Origin: Siderastrea radians
Lineage: Eukaryota > Cnidaria > Anthozoa > Scleractinia > Rhizangiidae
Length of the DNA stretch: 64,000 nt
NCBI GenBank assembly: GCA_964017195.1
Contig: OZ024887.1
Coordinates: 2,256,881 to 2,320,880, forward strand
Reading direction: 5' to 3'
The position numbers were made by a program, and so were the translations under genes. Within the stretch, counting starts at the first letter, position 1; every line of letters starts with the position of its first letter. The notes below the pieces were generated by a model. It searched no databases. It had not been told where the DNA came from and was given only the letters and a program-made list of their open reading frames with translations. Positions 1 through 11,026 of the stretch are shown here, in pieces.

Positions 1-660
1 TTGAATCAAATCTTTTTAACTTTACAACTTTCCGTGAACAAGTGAGTTTGAAGTTTCTGCTTCGCCCGCAATGGCATTTTCTCGGTTGAGTTCTCACTAT
101 GAAAATTACAAATCAACCTCTAGGTACCCTCGTAAGCTGAAGCAAATAATTGTTGACTTTTGAGAACATTTAGTTCTCTCAGGGTGTTAAAATTTCCATA
201 GAATACTGCAAAAACTGCCTCGCTTTTCAAAATGGCCGCCTGAACAAGCCGTGAAAGCAGATCTGCAGTGCACTTTCAAATATGGACAGCTACGTATATC
301 GCTGGATATTGATGAATGATAAGTGAATATTTCAAGTTGAAAGACGGCAAGGCCAGGGGTTTGAGGAAAATCAATCGACGGCCTCTGGCACTTTTCCACG
401 TACAATGATTCTACCGATTAATGGTCTGATCAGTGCTAAGCCAGCTAGAACCTTTGGCACTAGGCTGAAAAAAAGTATTGTAACTTTTAAGGCGAGAACA
501 GAGAAACCTTTACAACCTATGATAAGACAACAAAGTACTGAAGAGGTTACAGAGTATAACTTTATATGTACCTGGTTTTAAAAGCAAAGATACGCAGGTC
601 ACGAACTCAGGAGCCATAATCTGTCATGGCTCCTGAACGGAGAGTATCGAAACTTAAATT
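1..660. other. Non-coding left flank, no gene seen
   Basis: I see no gene here. Open frames are short and carry no recognisable motif. A small perfect hairpin (caggagccat ... atggctcctg) lies at about 608-636. Similarity to the tandem units begins at about 660-690, so this stretch is single-copy in the window and contains or adjoins the outer breakpoint of the array. Confidence 0.5.
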
Positions 661-1396
661 TTGGCCTGCGAAATACAACAGTATCAGAACAGTAATCTCA
701 AAGTCGACTGACAAGTCAGCGTCCTCGAACTGCGAGGAAAAATTTCTCTACATATTCTTCTTTCAGCAAACCCAAAATTGGTCTCACGGTACCTTTGGAC
801 TATACTTAATAAGTGTTTTCGCCCCACTTTATTATCGTATCACTAGGAAGTTAAAAAACGTATGTAGATCATAAGTCACCTGGCAGTGATACTTTCCTTT
901 TCTAAATGTCAACATGCAGTCATAAGAAAGTAACAGAAGTTTATAAATACATGTGTGGCGAGGAAAGGAAATTGGTTGCTTCATAAGCAATCTACAAACG
1001 CTGCTTGAATTCCTTAGAATTTTTTAACCGGACATCTGCTAAGGTCAGTTTCGATGTCACAAACAGTCTTCATTTGTCGACAATAATGGTTTATTTTGAT
1101 GAAACGGTACTTACAAAATGACAGCAACTCATGAGAAAGTAAAAGTCATCAGCGATTAAACATAAATATAAACATGGAATAAATATGATACACACACACA
1201 AACGCGAAGATCTTGTTTTAAGAACGGCTCAGATTCATTTGGTCTTTGACAAAAACGTGTTACCAACGTGGAATAAAGAAAGATATATTTAGTCAGTGTT
1301 CACTGAGTGAGTTGATTCATTTCTTTAACTGACAGAAGACCTCTTGCATTGATTCTAAAATACAAGCCTGCGTGGTAGTCCTAGCCTCCTATAAAG

Positions 1397-3010
1397 CTAA
1401 GGATGAGTAAATGGCATTTCGCAGTAGTCTTTAATGTTGGAGAATCGTCCCTTTATAGCAATCAACAGGCTTGTGCTTGTCCAAACAGATATCGGCAATG
1501 CGTTCACTAAGGCCACAACTAAGTGTCTTTTCCAGTGTTTTCGCCAAACAGCCATAACAGGCCTATTCTGATAGCGTGTCTCAATAGCAATTGATACACT
1601 GCTGAAGAACCACTCAATCGCTAGTGGAACTGTTGTGGTGATTACGAACGACTTGAGTAATATCAATGGCGTTTTGTTTTCCGTATAATAATATTCATGT
1701 AAATGTAGGAAACCGTTCACGGAGATAACAGCACTTGCTTCACCCAGCATACTAATAATAGCGATATCGGTGGCTAGTCTTTCACGCCGAGGGGTACGAA
1801 ATCTCCCCCACGAAAGCAGTCTTCTCTTATATATCTGATAATAAACGTAATCTAGCAAGACTACCACACTTCTTTCGATAACCTCTGCAATGCCATGGAT
1901 TATTCCAATTAAAGCGACTGATTTCCAGCTGTTAAGATCTACTTGCAAAAGTCTAAGCATTACCGCTGATCCATAATACAGTGGGACCAGCAATATAAAT
2001 GATGTTCCCGGATGGCTAATTCTTCTCAACTGCTGGACACAAAGACGTGAGATTCCTTTAAGTACGACTGTGATCAGAGGGGCAAATACTGCAATGTAAA
2101 TTTTACCCGTTTTGTTTTGTTTGTTGTACGCTGGATAAATGAATTTGGAGACAAGAATGGCCACGACAAAAGTTAAAGCACTCGAACCTATCATCCAAAG
2201 AAGTGTCTTCAGTTTCTTTATTCCAGTAACTACGAAAAAATGCCTTGCAAGGACCCAAGTTTGTATACAGACACCTAAAGAAAACAACACGTTACCAGGG
2301 ATTCTCTGCACCATTGTCAAATCGGAGTGAGAAATGCCAAGGCCTTGCAGAGCCACACGATAAGCCGAATCCAAAGCGTAGAAAATGAAAGATGTCAGGA
2401 AGAGTTTTCTTTTCACGCCCATGATTTGATAAGGTCGAAAATAAAAGAGAGTATTGACAAAAAACCAAATATGAATAAACTCCCCTGTTACGATCTCAGA
2501 TAAGGTCTTAGTCCATTGTATCTTGATTGGGATTGATTCTTTTGGACGACCCAGGCAAATTAGTATGGCTTGATAGTTAAAGTAATACACAGTGATAGAA
2601 AGAGTTCCAACAATGGCTGCGGTCAAGACAGAAATCAAAAACCCAAAGTACAAGGAGCTCCAAATGGTACAACAAACCGATGGTCTGAGTCTTTTCCAAG
2701 CCATAGCTCTATCCTCTGTTGCTTTCGGTGTATTTTCACTGTCCTCTGTTGAGCAAGCATTTATGAGCGTTGGCTGAGCATTATTAAATGCCATATATCC
2801 AGTACTTGTGGCTTCTGTGTCACTGTATTCTTGGTAAACAAGCTCGTCAACAGGATAATAGTTCCATTCTATGCCTACTTTTTCTAGAGGATCATAACGA
2901 AACGTTTCAAAATCAAACTCGGCTTCGTTGGGATTGAAATGTTCAGCAGCACTACGCGTTAAGGTAAAAATAAACCCACCACAAAGTTCCAATATAGTAC
3001 TTCCAGCCAT
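1397..3010 (-). CDS. Uncharacterised 537-aa multi-pass membrane protein, array copy 1
   Basis: Single uninterrupted frame of 537 codons. I recognise no named domain and assign no function. Residues 1-110 are mostly polar and acidic. The rest has about eleven hydrophobic segments, near residues 116-144, 177-194, 203-222, 240-262, 268-291, 303-319, 337-354, 364-391, 413-436, 449-477 and 496-519. Short basic loops include FRTPRRER (404-411) and WRKHWKRH (489-496). Charged residues lie inside hydrophobic stretches, for example HGIAEVIER (372-380) and LGEAS (422-426). The start has a good context (A at -3, G at +4). A poly(A) signal (minus-strand AATAAA) lies at 1090-1095. The absence of introns contrasts with the neighbouring M1AP and PSMD13 genes. 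Copy 2 differs at only a handful of residues. I loosely recall similar unannotated proteins from corals and sea anemones, which is weak support for a cnidarian family. Confidence 0.85.
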   Translation of the reverse strand: MAGSTILELCGGFIFTLTRSAAEHFNPNEAEFDFETFRYDPLEKVGIEWNYYPVDELVYQEYSDTEATSTGYMAFNNAQPTLINACSTEDSENTPKATEDRAMAWKRLRPSVCCTIWSSLYFGFLISVLTAAIVGTLSITVYYFNYQAILICLGRPKESIPIKIQWTKTLSEIVTGEFIHIWFFVNTLFYFRPYQIMGVKRKLFLTSFIFYALDSAYRVALQGLGISHSDLTMVQRIPGNVLFSLGVCIQTWVLARHFFVVTGIKKLKTLLWMIGSSALTFVVAILVSKFIYPAYNKQNKTGKIYIAVFAPLITVVLKGISRLCVQQLRRISHPGTSFILLVPLYYGSAVMLRLLQVDLNSWKSVALIGIIHGIAEVIERSVVVLLDYVYYQIYKRRLLSWGRFRTPRRERLATDIAIISMLGEASAVISVNGFLHLHEYYYTENKTPLILLKSFVITTTVPLAIEWFFSSVSIAIETRYQNRPVMAVWRKHWKRHLVVALVNALPISVWTSTSLLIAIKGRFSNIKDYCEMPFTHP

Positions 3011-4246
3011 TCTGGACCACGAAACCTTTTAAGAATGAATGGGTGGAGTCTGTTTGTAGCAGTCTAGTTTGTCTTAGGGAAGTTCGAAACTACAATTTGC
3101 TCACAACCAAACACGAGATATTATGAAAGTGACTAAAATGACAGAACACAAAACTGACAAAACCGAACTGAACACGCAGCCAATCGAACACAACGTCGCA
3201 ACTGTTTTTTATTCTGATCATCCTAAAGTGCACTACCGGTGGCATAACACGTTTGGGTCACGTTGCATTTTCGTGTAAGACAATACAGCAAACGACTCGG
3301 AAACGGGAGCACGAGGTGTGATGGGTCACACCTCCCGTGCCGCGCGTGTTATGAAGACGACTGGGGACGAGTCAGATTCCAGGTAGCAATTGCAGGTTGT
3401 CTGGAAATAAAGGTGAGCTACTGTTATACAGATTTGCCACCGAATTTTGTCTGAAACGTTTCGAAATAGAAAAGACGGAGCCAGCAGATCTGAATTCGTT
3501 GGTTTGGGGGATATGCGAAGTGGACGTTTCCTTAGAAGTGGTAAACACCACTGGTCGCACTTGAGCACGCTGTGTGGCCTTCTTTGCGTGATGATTGCTA
3601 TTTACTTGATCGCTGTTTGTTGTCTGTTTCACAGGATGAGCTTTCTGAAAAAAAAACAAAAAAGGTTATTCAAAGGAAAATAAATAAGGCTTTTAAAATA
3701 AACTCGGCTCTGTTTACCAAGAAAAAAACCTATACAGTCAAAACTGCGCTCTAGCTACGCCACTTGATTAGTTATACCTCTGGAGAAAGTGACTTTTAGG
3801 ACTCGGCCGCACGACTTTTTAATGATTTACCCGCCAAAATTAGGATGTCATGAGTGACAAATTTTAGAAGCTTTTGTAAGGACAAAAAATCTTTTATTAT
3901 CAATCGTCTACGTACGAAACAACAATTTTTGGTTTAAAATGATAATTTGATGATGTTGCTTAACGATCTTGTATATTATTACCTTGGAGTAATAAATTAA
4001 CAGGATCTTGTATATTATTACCGTTAAGTAATAAATTAACAAGCACTTAATTGTTAAATTAGTTACATTTCTCACATAGTGTTTAACATTTTGTATTAAG
4101 TGGATGAAGAGCTATTTTCATGGAAACACTACTAATAAACCGTTTAGTTATTTATTATTACTTTTTATTTAAAACTGACAAAACTGTAGGGTCTAGGATT
4201 CCTGTGCAAATCAATTTCTCAAGTTAGGGCTGCATTGGGGAAGTTG

Positions 4247-4262
4247 GGGAGGGGGGGGGGGG
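4247..4262. repeat. Poly-G tract
   Basis: This is a run of G residues interrupted by a single A. The same tract is longer in unit 2 (about 9448-9470), differs again in unit 3 (about 15017-15032), and recurs near 25156-25178 beside M1AP. It explains most of the length difference between units 1 and 2. Confidence 0.8.
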
Positions 4263-4600
4263 CGGAGTAGGAGTTGACCACTCTTTATAAGCATTCCCTT
4301 TACTTCAATTTGGAAGACTTATAAATGGTTCTAAAAAACTTTGAATGATGGGACAAGTCCACGAACCGCCATGAAAACTACACTGTATAGCAGTTTACAT
4401 GTTTCCGGTTATAGCCCCTCCTAGCCATCAGCAAAGTACACCTCCTAAATAACAATTTATTTGAATTAAGTTACCCTACACTAAACCGATCGACTGAAAC
4501 AGTGGTACCTTACCACAATATTTTATGCTGGCCAACCAGAAAACTTTTGACGGTGTTTTATACGCCTGGACGTTTCGGTAATAACTATTGAGCAAAATCT

Positions 4601-4774
4601 GGTCTGCGAGCAGGCTCACTTACTGAGTTATTCGCGCGAGTATCTTGGCGATTTGCTAACTGGCGAGCGAAACGAGTCAGCGAGAAGAATGGCCGACTCG
4701 CTTCTCTCGCCGGTTCCCGCCGCCAAGATACTTGTGCCTAAATAACTCGCTAAGTGAGCCCGCTCGCAGGCTAA
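4601..4774. mobile_element. Foldback MITE, MULE-like, unit 1
   Basis: This is a 174-bp inverted-repeat element. Its arms carry GTCTGCGAGC on the left and GCTCGCAGGC on the right, and both sides contain CTTGGCG-type sequence around the centre. It is flanked by gcaaaatct and gcaaaattt, a 9-bp direct repeat with one mismatch, as expected for a Mutator-type insertion. The same element sits at the same place in all four units (9809-9982, 15373-15546, 25548-25721), so it predates the duplications. Confidence 0.7.
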
Positions 4775-4995
4775 GCAAAATTTGCCACCAAATATTGCCA
4801 CCAAAATATTTCACTTCCACCTCCAGAATGACAAGGACATGCAAGTATATATTATTTTCATAAATGGAAATGTTTGTTGACCCCTACGTGAACAAGACAG
4901 TTTTTGTGCTTGGCGTAACCGTGAAGCATTATGATATTAAAGTGTATTAAAGGCAAATTCTGAACATTATAGAGAAAAGCGTCTACGGATCCGGG

Positions 4996-5818
4996 CTACG
5001 GATGATATATTATTGTTAGCAAAGGAACATTCCTATCAACCTCGGGTTGGCATACAACGAATAGCTCGATTTTGCTCACTTGAGGAGCCTGAAACTTTCT
5101 TTTCAGCGGTTTTGAAGCGGAGTTGCTCCTTAGCGACTGAGACATTAGATATTTGTAAAGTTCTGAATGGACAAGGAGGGGATTGTATGAATTGGAGCAC
5201 TCAATCTTAATAAAGAAATAGAACATTGTCAGAACATTCAGACTCAGAGACAAAATAGTTACAGACACCATATCCAAAACAGTTGGCAGCTGTTTAAAAC
5301 TGAATTACAGCTAGAAGAATAGGTAACTGTAAACACCCTTTCGTTTTTGTTAGTGCTCCTTCTGAGTGCCGTATCTTTACCTTTACACACTAATGTAACT
5401 GATGTGCAAGGGAAATCAGTTGTAAGACACAATCAAAAGCCTCACTAAGCCTCACTAATTTCAAGTTTGTAGATTTTACAATCTGAAAGTGTTACCATTT
5501 AAATGAAAGCTATACACTGAACTGTTTGCAGTTCCACGTTTATATACAGTTTTGGTATTGAAAGAATTTGTAACTCTACCTGATCAATTAAGACAGGAGG
5601 CGACGACTGACAAGGCGCTGTCGCTAGGTACTTCCACTGGACCTTGCACGTCACTGGGTAGCATCAGCTCGCTGACAGCAATAGACTTCAACAAGAGAGA
5701 GTTGTTATCAGAGGGTAGCAGCAGGAAATGGCCATAAGGAGATAGAGCCACAGGCCTTTGACGACCAGGCGATGCCACAGACTGACCACTCGTCTTGGTC
5801 AATCCCTAGGGATACACC
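4996..5818 (-). pseudogene. M1AP 3'-end fragment (exons 13-14), unit 1
   Basis: This is a copy of the last two coding exons of the M1AP-like gene at 25952-39079. The exon-13 copy is 5580-5818 and the exon-14 copy is 5080-5205; reading past exon 14 reaches a stop at 4996-4998, as in the parent. The exon-13 copy is 239 bp, against 231 bp in the parent. It has two 4-bp insertions, one near the 5' end (tcaatccctaggg replaces tcaacaggg) and one near the 3' end (tgatcaattaag replaces tgatcaag). Either shifts the frame, and the second creates a stop. Exons 1-12 are absent, so no full M1AP protein can be made. The exon-14 copy keeps a clean frame. Confidence 0.9.
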
Positions 5819-6597
5819 CTTAACGAATAATGAGAAAGATGTCAAACGTAACGCTATCTTAGCTAAGTGTCTCATACATGTGCGAAATCACAATCAGAAG
5901 AGTAATCTCAAAGTCGACTGACAGGTAAGCGTCCGCGAACTGCGAGGAAAAATCTCTCTACATATTCTTCTTTCGATTGGTTTCACAGTACCTTTGGACT
6001 CTACTCAATAAGTGTTTTCGCCCCACTTTATTATCGTATCACTAGGAAGTTAAAAAACGTATGTAGATCATAAGTCACCTGGCATTAATACTTTCCTTTT
6101 CTTCATGTCAACATGCAGTCATAAGAAAGTAACCGAGAAGTCTATGAATACATGTGTGGCGAGGAAAGGAAATTGGTTGCTTCATAAGCAATCTACAAAC
6201 GCTGCTTGAATTCCTTAGAATTTTTTAACCGGACATCTGCTAAGGTCAGTTTCGATGTCACAAACAGTCTTCATTTGTCAACAATAATGGTTTATTTTGA
6301 TGAAACCGTACTTACAAAATGACAGCAACTCATGAGAAAGTAAAAGTCATCAGCGATTAAACATAAATATAAACATGGAATAAATATGATACACACACAC
6401 AAACGCGAAGATCTTGTTTTAAGAACGGCTCAGATTCATTTGGTCTTTGACAAAAACGTGTTACCAACGTGGAATAAAGAAAGATATATTTAGTCAGTGT
6501 TCACTGAGTGAGTTGATTCATTTCTTTAACTGACAGAAGACCTCTTGCATTGATTCTAAAATACAAGCCTGCGTGGTAGTCCTAGCCTCCTATAAAG

Positions 6598-8211
6598 CTA
6601 AGGATGAGTAAATGGCATTTCGCAGTAGTCTCTAATGTTGGAGAATCGTCCCTTTATAGCAATCAACAGGCTTGTGCTTGTCCAAACAGATATCGGCAAT
6701 GCGTTCACTAAGGCCACAACTAAGTGTCTTTTCCAGTGTTTTCGCCAAACAGCCATAACAGGCCTATTCTGATAGCGTGTCTCAATAGCAATTGATACAC
6801 TGCTGAAGAACCACTCAATCGCTAGTGGAACTGTTGTGGTGATTACGAACGACTTGAGTAATATCAATGGCGTTTTGTTGTCCGTATAATAATATTCATG
6901 TAAATGTAGGAAACCGTTCACGGAGATAACAGCACTTGCTTCACCCAGCATACTAATAATAGCGATATCGGTGGCTAGTCTTTCACGCCGAGGGGTACGA
7001 AATCTCCCCCACGAAAGCAGTCTTCTCTTATATATCTGATAATAAACGTAATCTAGCAAGACTACCACACTTCTTTCGATAACCTCTGCAATGCCATGGA
7101 TTATTCCAATTAAAGCGACTGATTTCCAGCTGTTAAGATCTACTTGCAAAAGTCTAAGCATTACCGCTGATCCATAATACAGTGGGACCAGCAATATAAA
7201 TGATGTTCCCGGATGGCTAATTCTTCTCAACTGCTGGACACAAAGACGTGAGATTCCTTTAAGTACGACTGTGATCAGAGGGGCAAATACTGCAATGTAA
7301 ATTTTACCCGTTTTGTTTTGTTTGTTGTACGCTGGATAAATGAATTTGGAGACAAGAATGGCCACGACAAAAGTTAAAGCACTCGAACCTATCATCCAAA
7401 GAAGTGTCTTCAGTTTCTTTATTCCAGTAACTACGAAAAAATGCCTTGCAAGGACCCAAGTTTGTATACAGACACCTAAAGAAAACAACACGTTACCAGG
7501 GATTCTCTGCACCATTGTCAAATCGGAGTGAGAAATGCCAAGGCCTTGCAGAGCCACACGATAAGCCGAATCCAAAGCGTAGAAAATGAAAGATGTCAGG
7601 AAGAGTTTTCTTTTCACGCCCATGATTTGATAAGGTCGAAAATAAAAGAGAGTATTGACAAAAAACCAAATATGAATAAACTCCCCTGTTACGATCTCAG
7701 ATAAGGTCTTAGTCCATTGTATCTTGATTGGGATTGATTCTTTTGGACGACCCAGGCAAATTAGTATGGCTTGATAGTTAAAGTAATACACAGTGATAGA
7801 AAGAGTTCCAACAATGGCTGCGGTCAAGACAGAAATCAAAAACCCAAAGTACAAGGAGCTCCAAATGGTACAACAAACCGATGGTCTGAGTCTTTTCCAA
7901 GCCATAGCTCTATCCTCTGTTGCTTTCGGTGTATTTTCACTGTCCTCTGTTGAGCAAGCATTTATAAGCGTTGGCTGAGCATTATTAAATGCCATATACC
8001 CAGTTCTTATGGCTTCTGTGTCACTGTATTCTTGGTAAACAAGCTCGTCAACAGGATAATAGTTCCATTCTATGCCTACTTTTTCTAGAGGATCATAACG
8101 AAACGTTTCAAAATCAAACTCGGCTTCGTTGGGATTGAAGTGTTCAGCAACACTACGCGTTAAGGTAAAAATAAACCCACCACAAAGTTCCAATATAGTA
8201 CTTCCAGCCAT
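6598..8211 (-). CDS. Uncharacterised 537-aa multi-pass membrane protein, array copy 2
   Basis: Intact single-exon frame of 537 codons, nearly identical to copy 1. The differences I see are few, for example V for A at residue 21, IR for TS at 68-69, D for E at 444, and R for K at 527. All predicted membrane segments and the FRTPRRER loop are kept. Flanking DNA, including the poly(A) signal region and upstream sequence, is also near-identical to unit 1, so the two copies come from a very recent duplication or are kept alike by gene conversion. The product is probably an integral membrane protein, but its substrate or partner cannot be read from the sequence. Confidence 0.85.
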   Translation of the reverse strand: MAGSTILELCGGFIFTLTRSVAEHFNPNEAEFDFETFRYDPLEKVGIEWNYYPVDELVYQEYSDTEAIRTGYMAFNNAQPTLINACSTEDSENTPKATEDRAMAWKRLRPSVCCTIWSSLYFGFLISVLTAAIVGTLSITVYYFNYQAILICLGRPKESIPIKIQWTKTLSEIVTGEFIHIWFFVNTLFYFRPYQIMGVKRKLFLTSFIFYALDSAYRVALQGLGISHSDLTMVQRIPGNVLFSLGVCIQTWVLARHFFVVTGIKKLKTLLWMIGSSALTFVVAILVSKFIYPAYNKQNKTGKIYIAVFAPLITVVLKGISRLCVQQLRRISHPGTSFILLVPLYYGSAVMLRLLQVDLNSWKSVALIGIIHGIAEVIERSVVVLLDYVYYQIYKRRLLSWGRFRTPRRERLATDIAIISMLGEASAVISVNGFLHLHEYYYTDNKTPLILLKSFVITTTVPLAIEWFFSSVSIAIETRYQNRPVMAVWRKHWKRHLVVALVNALPISVWTSTSLLIAIKGRFSNIRDYCEMPFTHP

Positions 8212-9808
8212 TCTGGACCACGAAACCTTTTAAGAATGAATGGGTGGAGTCTGTTTGTAGCAGTCTAGTTTGTCTTAGGGGAGTTCGAAACTACAATTTG
8301 CTCACAACCAAACACGAGATATTATGAAAGTGACTAAAATGACAGAACACAAAACTGACAAAACCGAACTGAACACGCAGCCAATCGAACACAACGTCGC
8401 AACTGTTTTTTATTCTGATCATCCTAAAGTGCACTACCGGTGGCATAACACGTTTGGGTCACGTTGCATTTTCGTGTAAGACAATACAGCAAACGACTCG
8501 GAAACGGGAGCACGAGGTGTGATGGGTCACACCTCCCGTGCCGCGCGTGTTATGAAGACGACTGGGGACGAGTCAGATTCCAGGTAGCAATTACAGGTTG
8601 TCTGGAAATAAAGGTGAGCTACTGTTATACAGATTTGCCACCGAATTTTGTCTGAAACGTTTCGAAATAGAAAAGACGGAGCCAGCAGATCTGAATTCGT
8701 TGGTTTGGGGGATATGCGAAGTGGACGTTTCCTTAGAAGTGGTAAACACCACTGGTCGCACTTGAGCACGCTGTGTGGCCTTCTTTGCGTGATGATTGCT
8801 ATTTACTTGATCACTGTTTGTTGTCTGTTTCACAGGATGAGCTTTCTGAAAAAAAGTAAAAAAAGGTCATTCAAAGGAAAATAAATAAGGCTTTTAAAAT
8901 AAAATCGGCTCTGTTTACCAAGAAAAAAACCTATACAGTTAAAACTGCACTCTAGCTACGCCACTGGATTAGTTATACCTCTGGAGAAAGTGACTTTTAG
9001 GACTCGACCGCACGACTTCTTAATGATTTACCCGCCAAAATTAGGATGTCATGAGTGACAAATTTTAGAAGCTTTTGTAAGGACAAAAAATCTTTTATTA
9101 TCAATCGTCTACGTACGAAACAACAATTTTTGGTTTAAAATGATAATTTGATGATGTTGCTTAACGATCTTGTATATTATTACCTTGGAGTAATAAATTA
9201 ACAGGATCTTGTATATTATTACCGTTAAGTAATAAATTAACAAGCACTTAATTGTTAAATTAGTTACATTTCTCACATAGTGTTTAACATTTTGTATTAA
9301 GTGGATGAAGAGCTATTTTCATGGAAACACTACTAATAAACCGTTTAGTTATTTATTATTACTTTTTATTTAAAACTGACAAAACTGTAGGGTCTAGGAT
9401 TCCTGTGCAAATCAATTTCTCAAGTTAGGGCTGCATTGGGGAAGTTGGGGAGGGGGGGAGGGGGGGGGGGCGGAGTAGGAGTTGACCACTCTTTACAAGC
9501 ATTCCCTTTACTTCAATTTGGAAGACTTATAAATGGTTCTAAAAAACTTTGAATGATGGGACAAGTCCACGAACCGCCATGAAAACTACACTGTATAGCA
9601 GTTTACATGTTTCCGGTTATAGCCCCTCCTAGCCATCAGCAAAGTACACCTCCTAAATAACAATTTATTTGAATTAAGTTACCCTACACTAAACCGATCG
9701 ACTGAAACAGTGGTACCTTACCACAATATTTTATGCTGGCCAACCAGAAAACTTTTGACGGTGTTTTATACGCCTGGACGTTTCGGTAATAACTATTGAG
9801 CAAAATCT

Positions 9809-9982
9809 GGTCTGCGAGCAGGCTCACTTACTGAGTTATTCGCGCGAGTATCTTGGCGATTTGCTAACTGGCGAGCGAAACGAGTCAGCGAGAAGAATGG
9901 CCGACTCGCTTCTCTCGCCGGTTCCCGCCGCCAAGATACTTGTGCCTAAATAACTCGCTAAGTGAGCCCGCTCGCAGGCTAA
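9809..9982. mobile_element. Foldback MITE, MULE-like, unit 2
   Basis: Copy of the 174-bp inverted-repeat element described at 4601-4774, in the same position of unit 2 and with the same 9-bp flanking direct repeat. It was duplicated with the unit rather than inserted separately. Confidence 0.7.
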
Positions 9983-10203
9983 GCAAAATTTGCCACCAAA
10001 TATTGCCACCAAAATATTTCACTTCCACCTCCAGAATGACAAGGACATGCAAGTATATATTATTTTCATAAATGGAAATGTTTGTTGACCCCTACGTGAA
10101 CAAGACAGTTTTTGTGCTTGGCGTAACCGTGAAGCATTATGATATTAAAGTGTATTAAAGGCAAATTCTGAACATTATAGAGAAAAGCGTCTACGGATCC
10201 GGG

Positions 10204-11026
10204 CTACGGATGATATATTATTGTTAGCAAAGGAACATTCCTATCAACCTCGGGTTGGCATACAACGAATAGCTCGATTTTGCTCACTTGAGGAGCCTGA
10301 AACTTTCTTTTCAGCGGTTTTGAAGCGGAGTTGCTCCTTAGCGACTGAGACATTAGATATTTGTAAAGTTCTGAATGGACAAGGAGGGGATTGTATGAAT
10401 TGGAGCACTCAATCTTAATAAAGAAATAGAACATTGTCAGAACATTCAGACTCAGAGACAAAATAGTTACAGACACCATATCCAAAACAGTTGGCAGCTG
10501 TTTAAAACTGAATTACAGCTAGAAGAATAGGTAACTGTAAACACCCTTTCGTTTTTGTTAGTGCTCCTTCTGAGTGCCGTATCTTTACCTTTACACACTA
10601 ATGTAACTGATGTGCAAGGGAAATCAGTTGTAAGACACAATCAAAAGCCTCACTAAGCCTCACTAATTTCAAGTTTGTAGATTTTACAATCTGAAAGTGT
10701 TACCATTTAAATGAAAGCTATACACTGAACTGTTTGCAGTTCCACGTTTATATACAGTTTTGGTATTGAAAGAATTTGTAACTCTACCTGATCAATTAAG
10801 ACAGGAGGCGACGACTGACAAGGCGCTGTCGCTAGGTACTTCCACTGGACCTTGCACGTCACTGGGTAGCATCAGCTCGCTGACAGCAATAGACTTCAAC
10901 AAGAGAGAGTTGTTATCAGAGGGTAGCAGCAGGAAATGGCCATAAGGAGATAGAGCCACAGGCCTTTGACGACCAGGCGATGCCACAGACTGACCACTCG
11001 TCTTGGTCAATCCCTAGGGATACACC
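10204..11026 (-). pseudogene. M1AP 3'-end fragment (exons 13-14), unit 2
   Basis: The exon-14 copy (10288-10413) and exon-13 copy (10788-11026) lie at exactly +5208 bp from those of unit 1. Both 4-bp frame-shifting insertions in exon 13 are present here too. They therefore arose before the unit 1/unit 2 split, after divergence from the functional M1AP 3' end. Confidence 0.9.

Larger units (their letters stand above)
660..5885. repeat. Tandem duplication unit 1 (about 5.2 kb)
   Basis: This is the leftmost of four head-to-tail units. It runs from the 3' flank of a 537-residue membrane-protein gene, through that gene and its upstream DNA, into copies of the last two exons of M1AP. It ends where similarity to M1AP intron 12 stops (counterpart at about 26838). 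Unit 1 and unit 2 match almost base for base. Their offset is 5201 bp at the gene and 5208 bp beyond a poly-G tract at 4247-4262, where the copies differ in length. The boundaries are accurate to a few tens of bases. Confidence 0.9.

Noticed and set aside
2139..2777. Plus-strand frames of 60-63 codons recurring in every unit
   Set aside because: They are antisense to the membrane-protein gene and recur only because the gene itself is duplicated.
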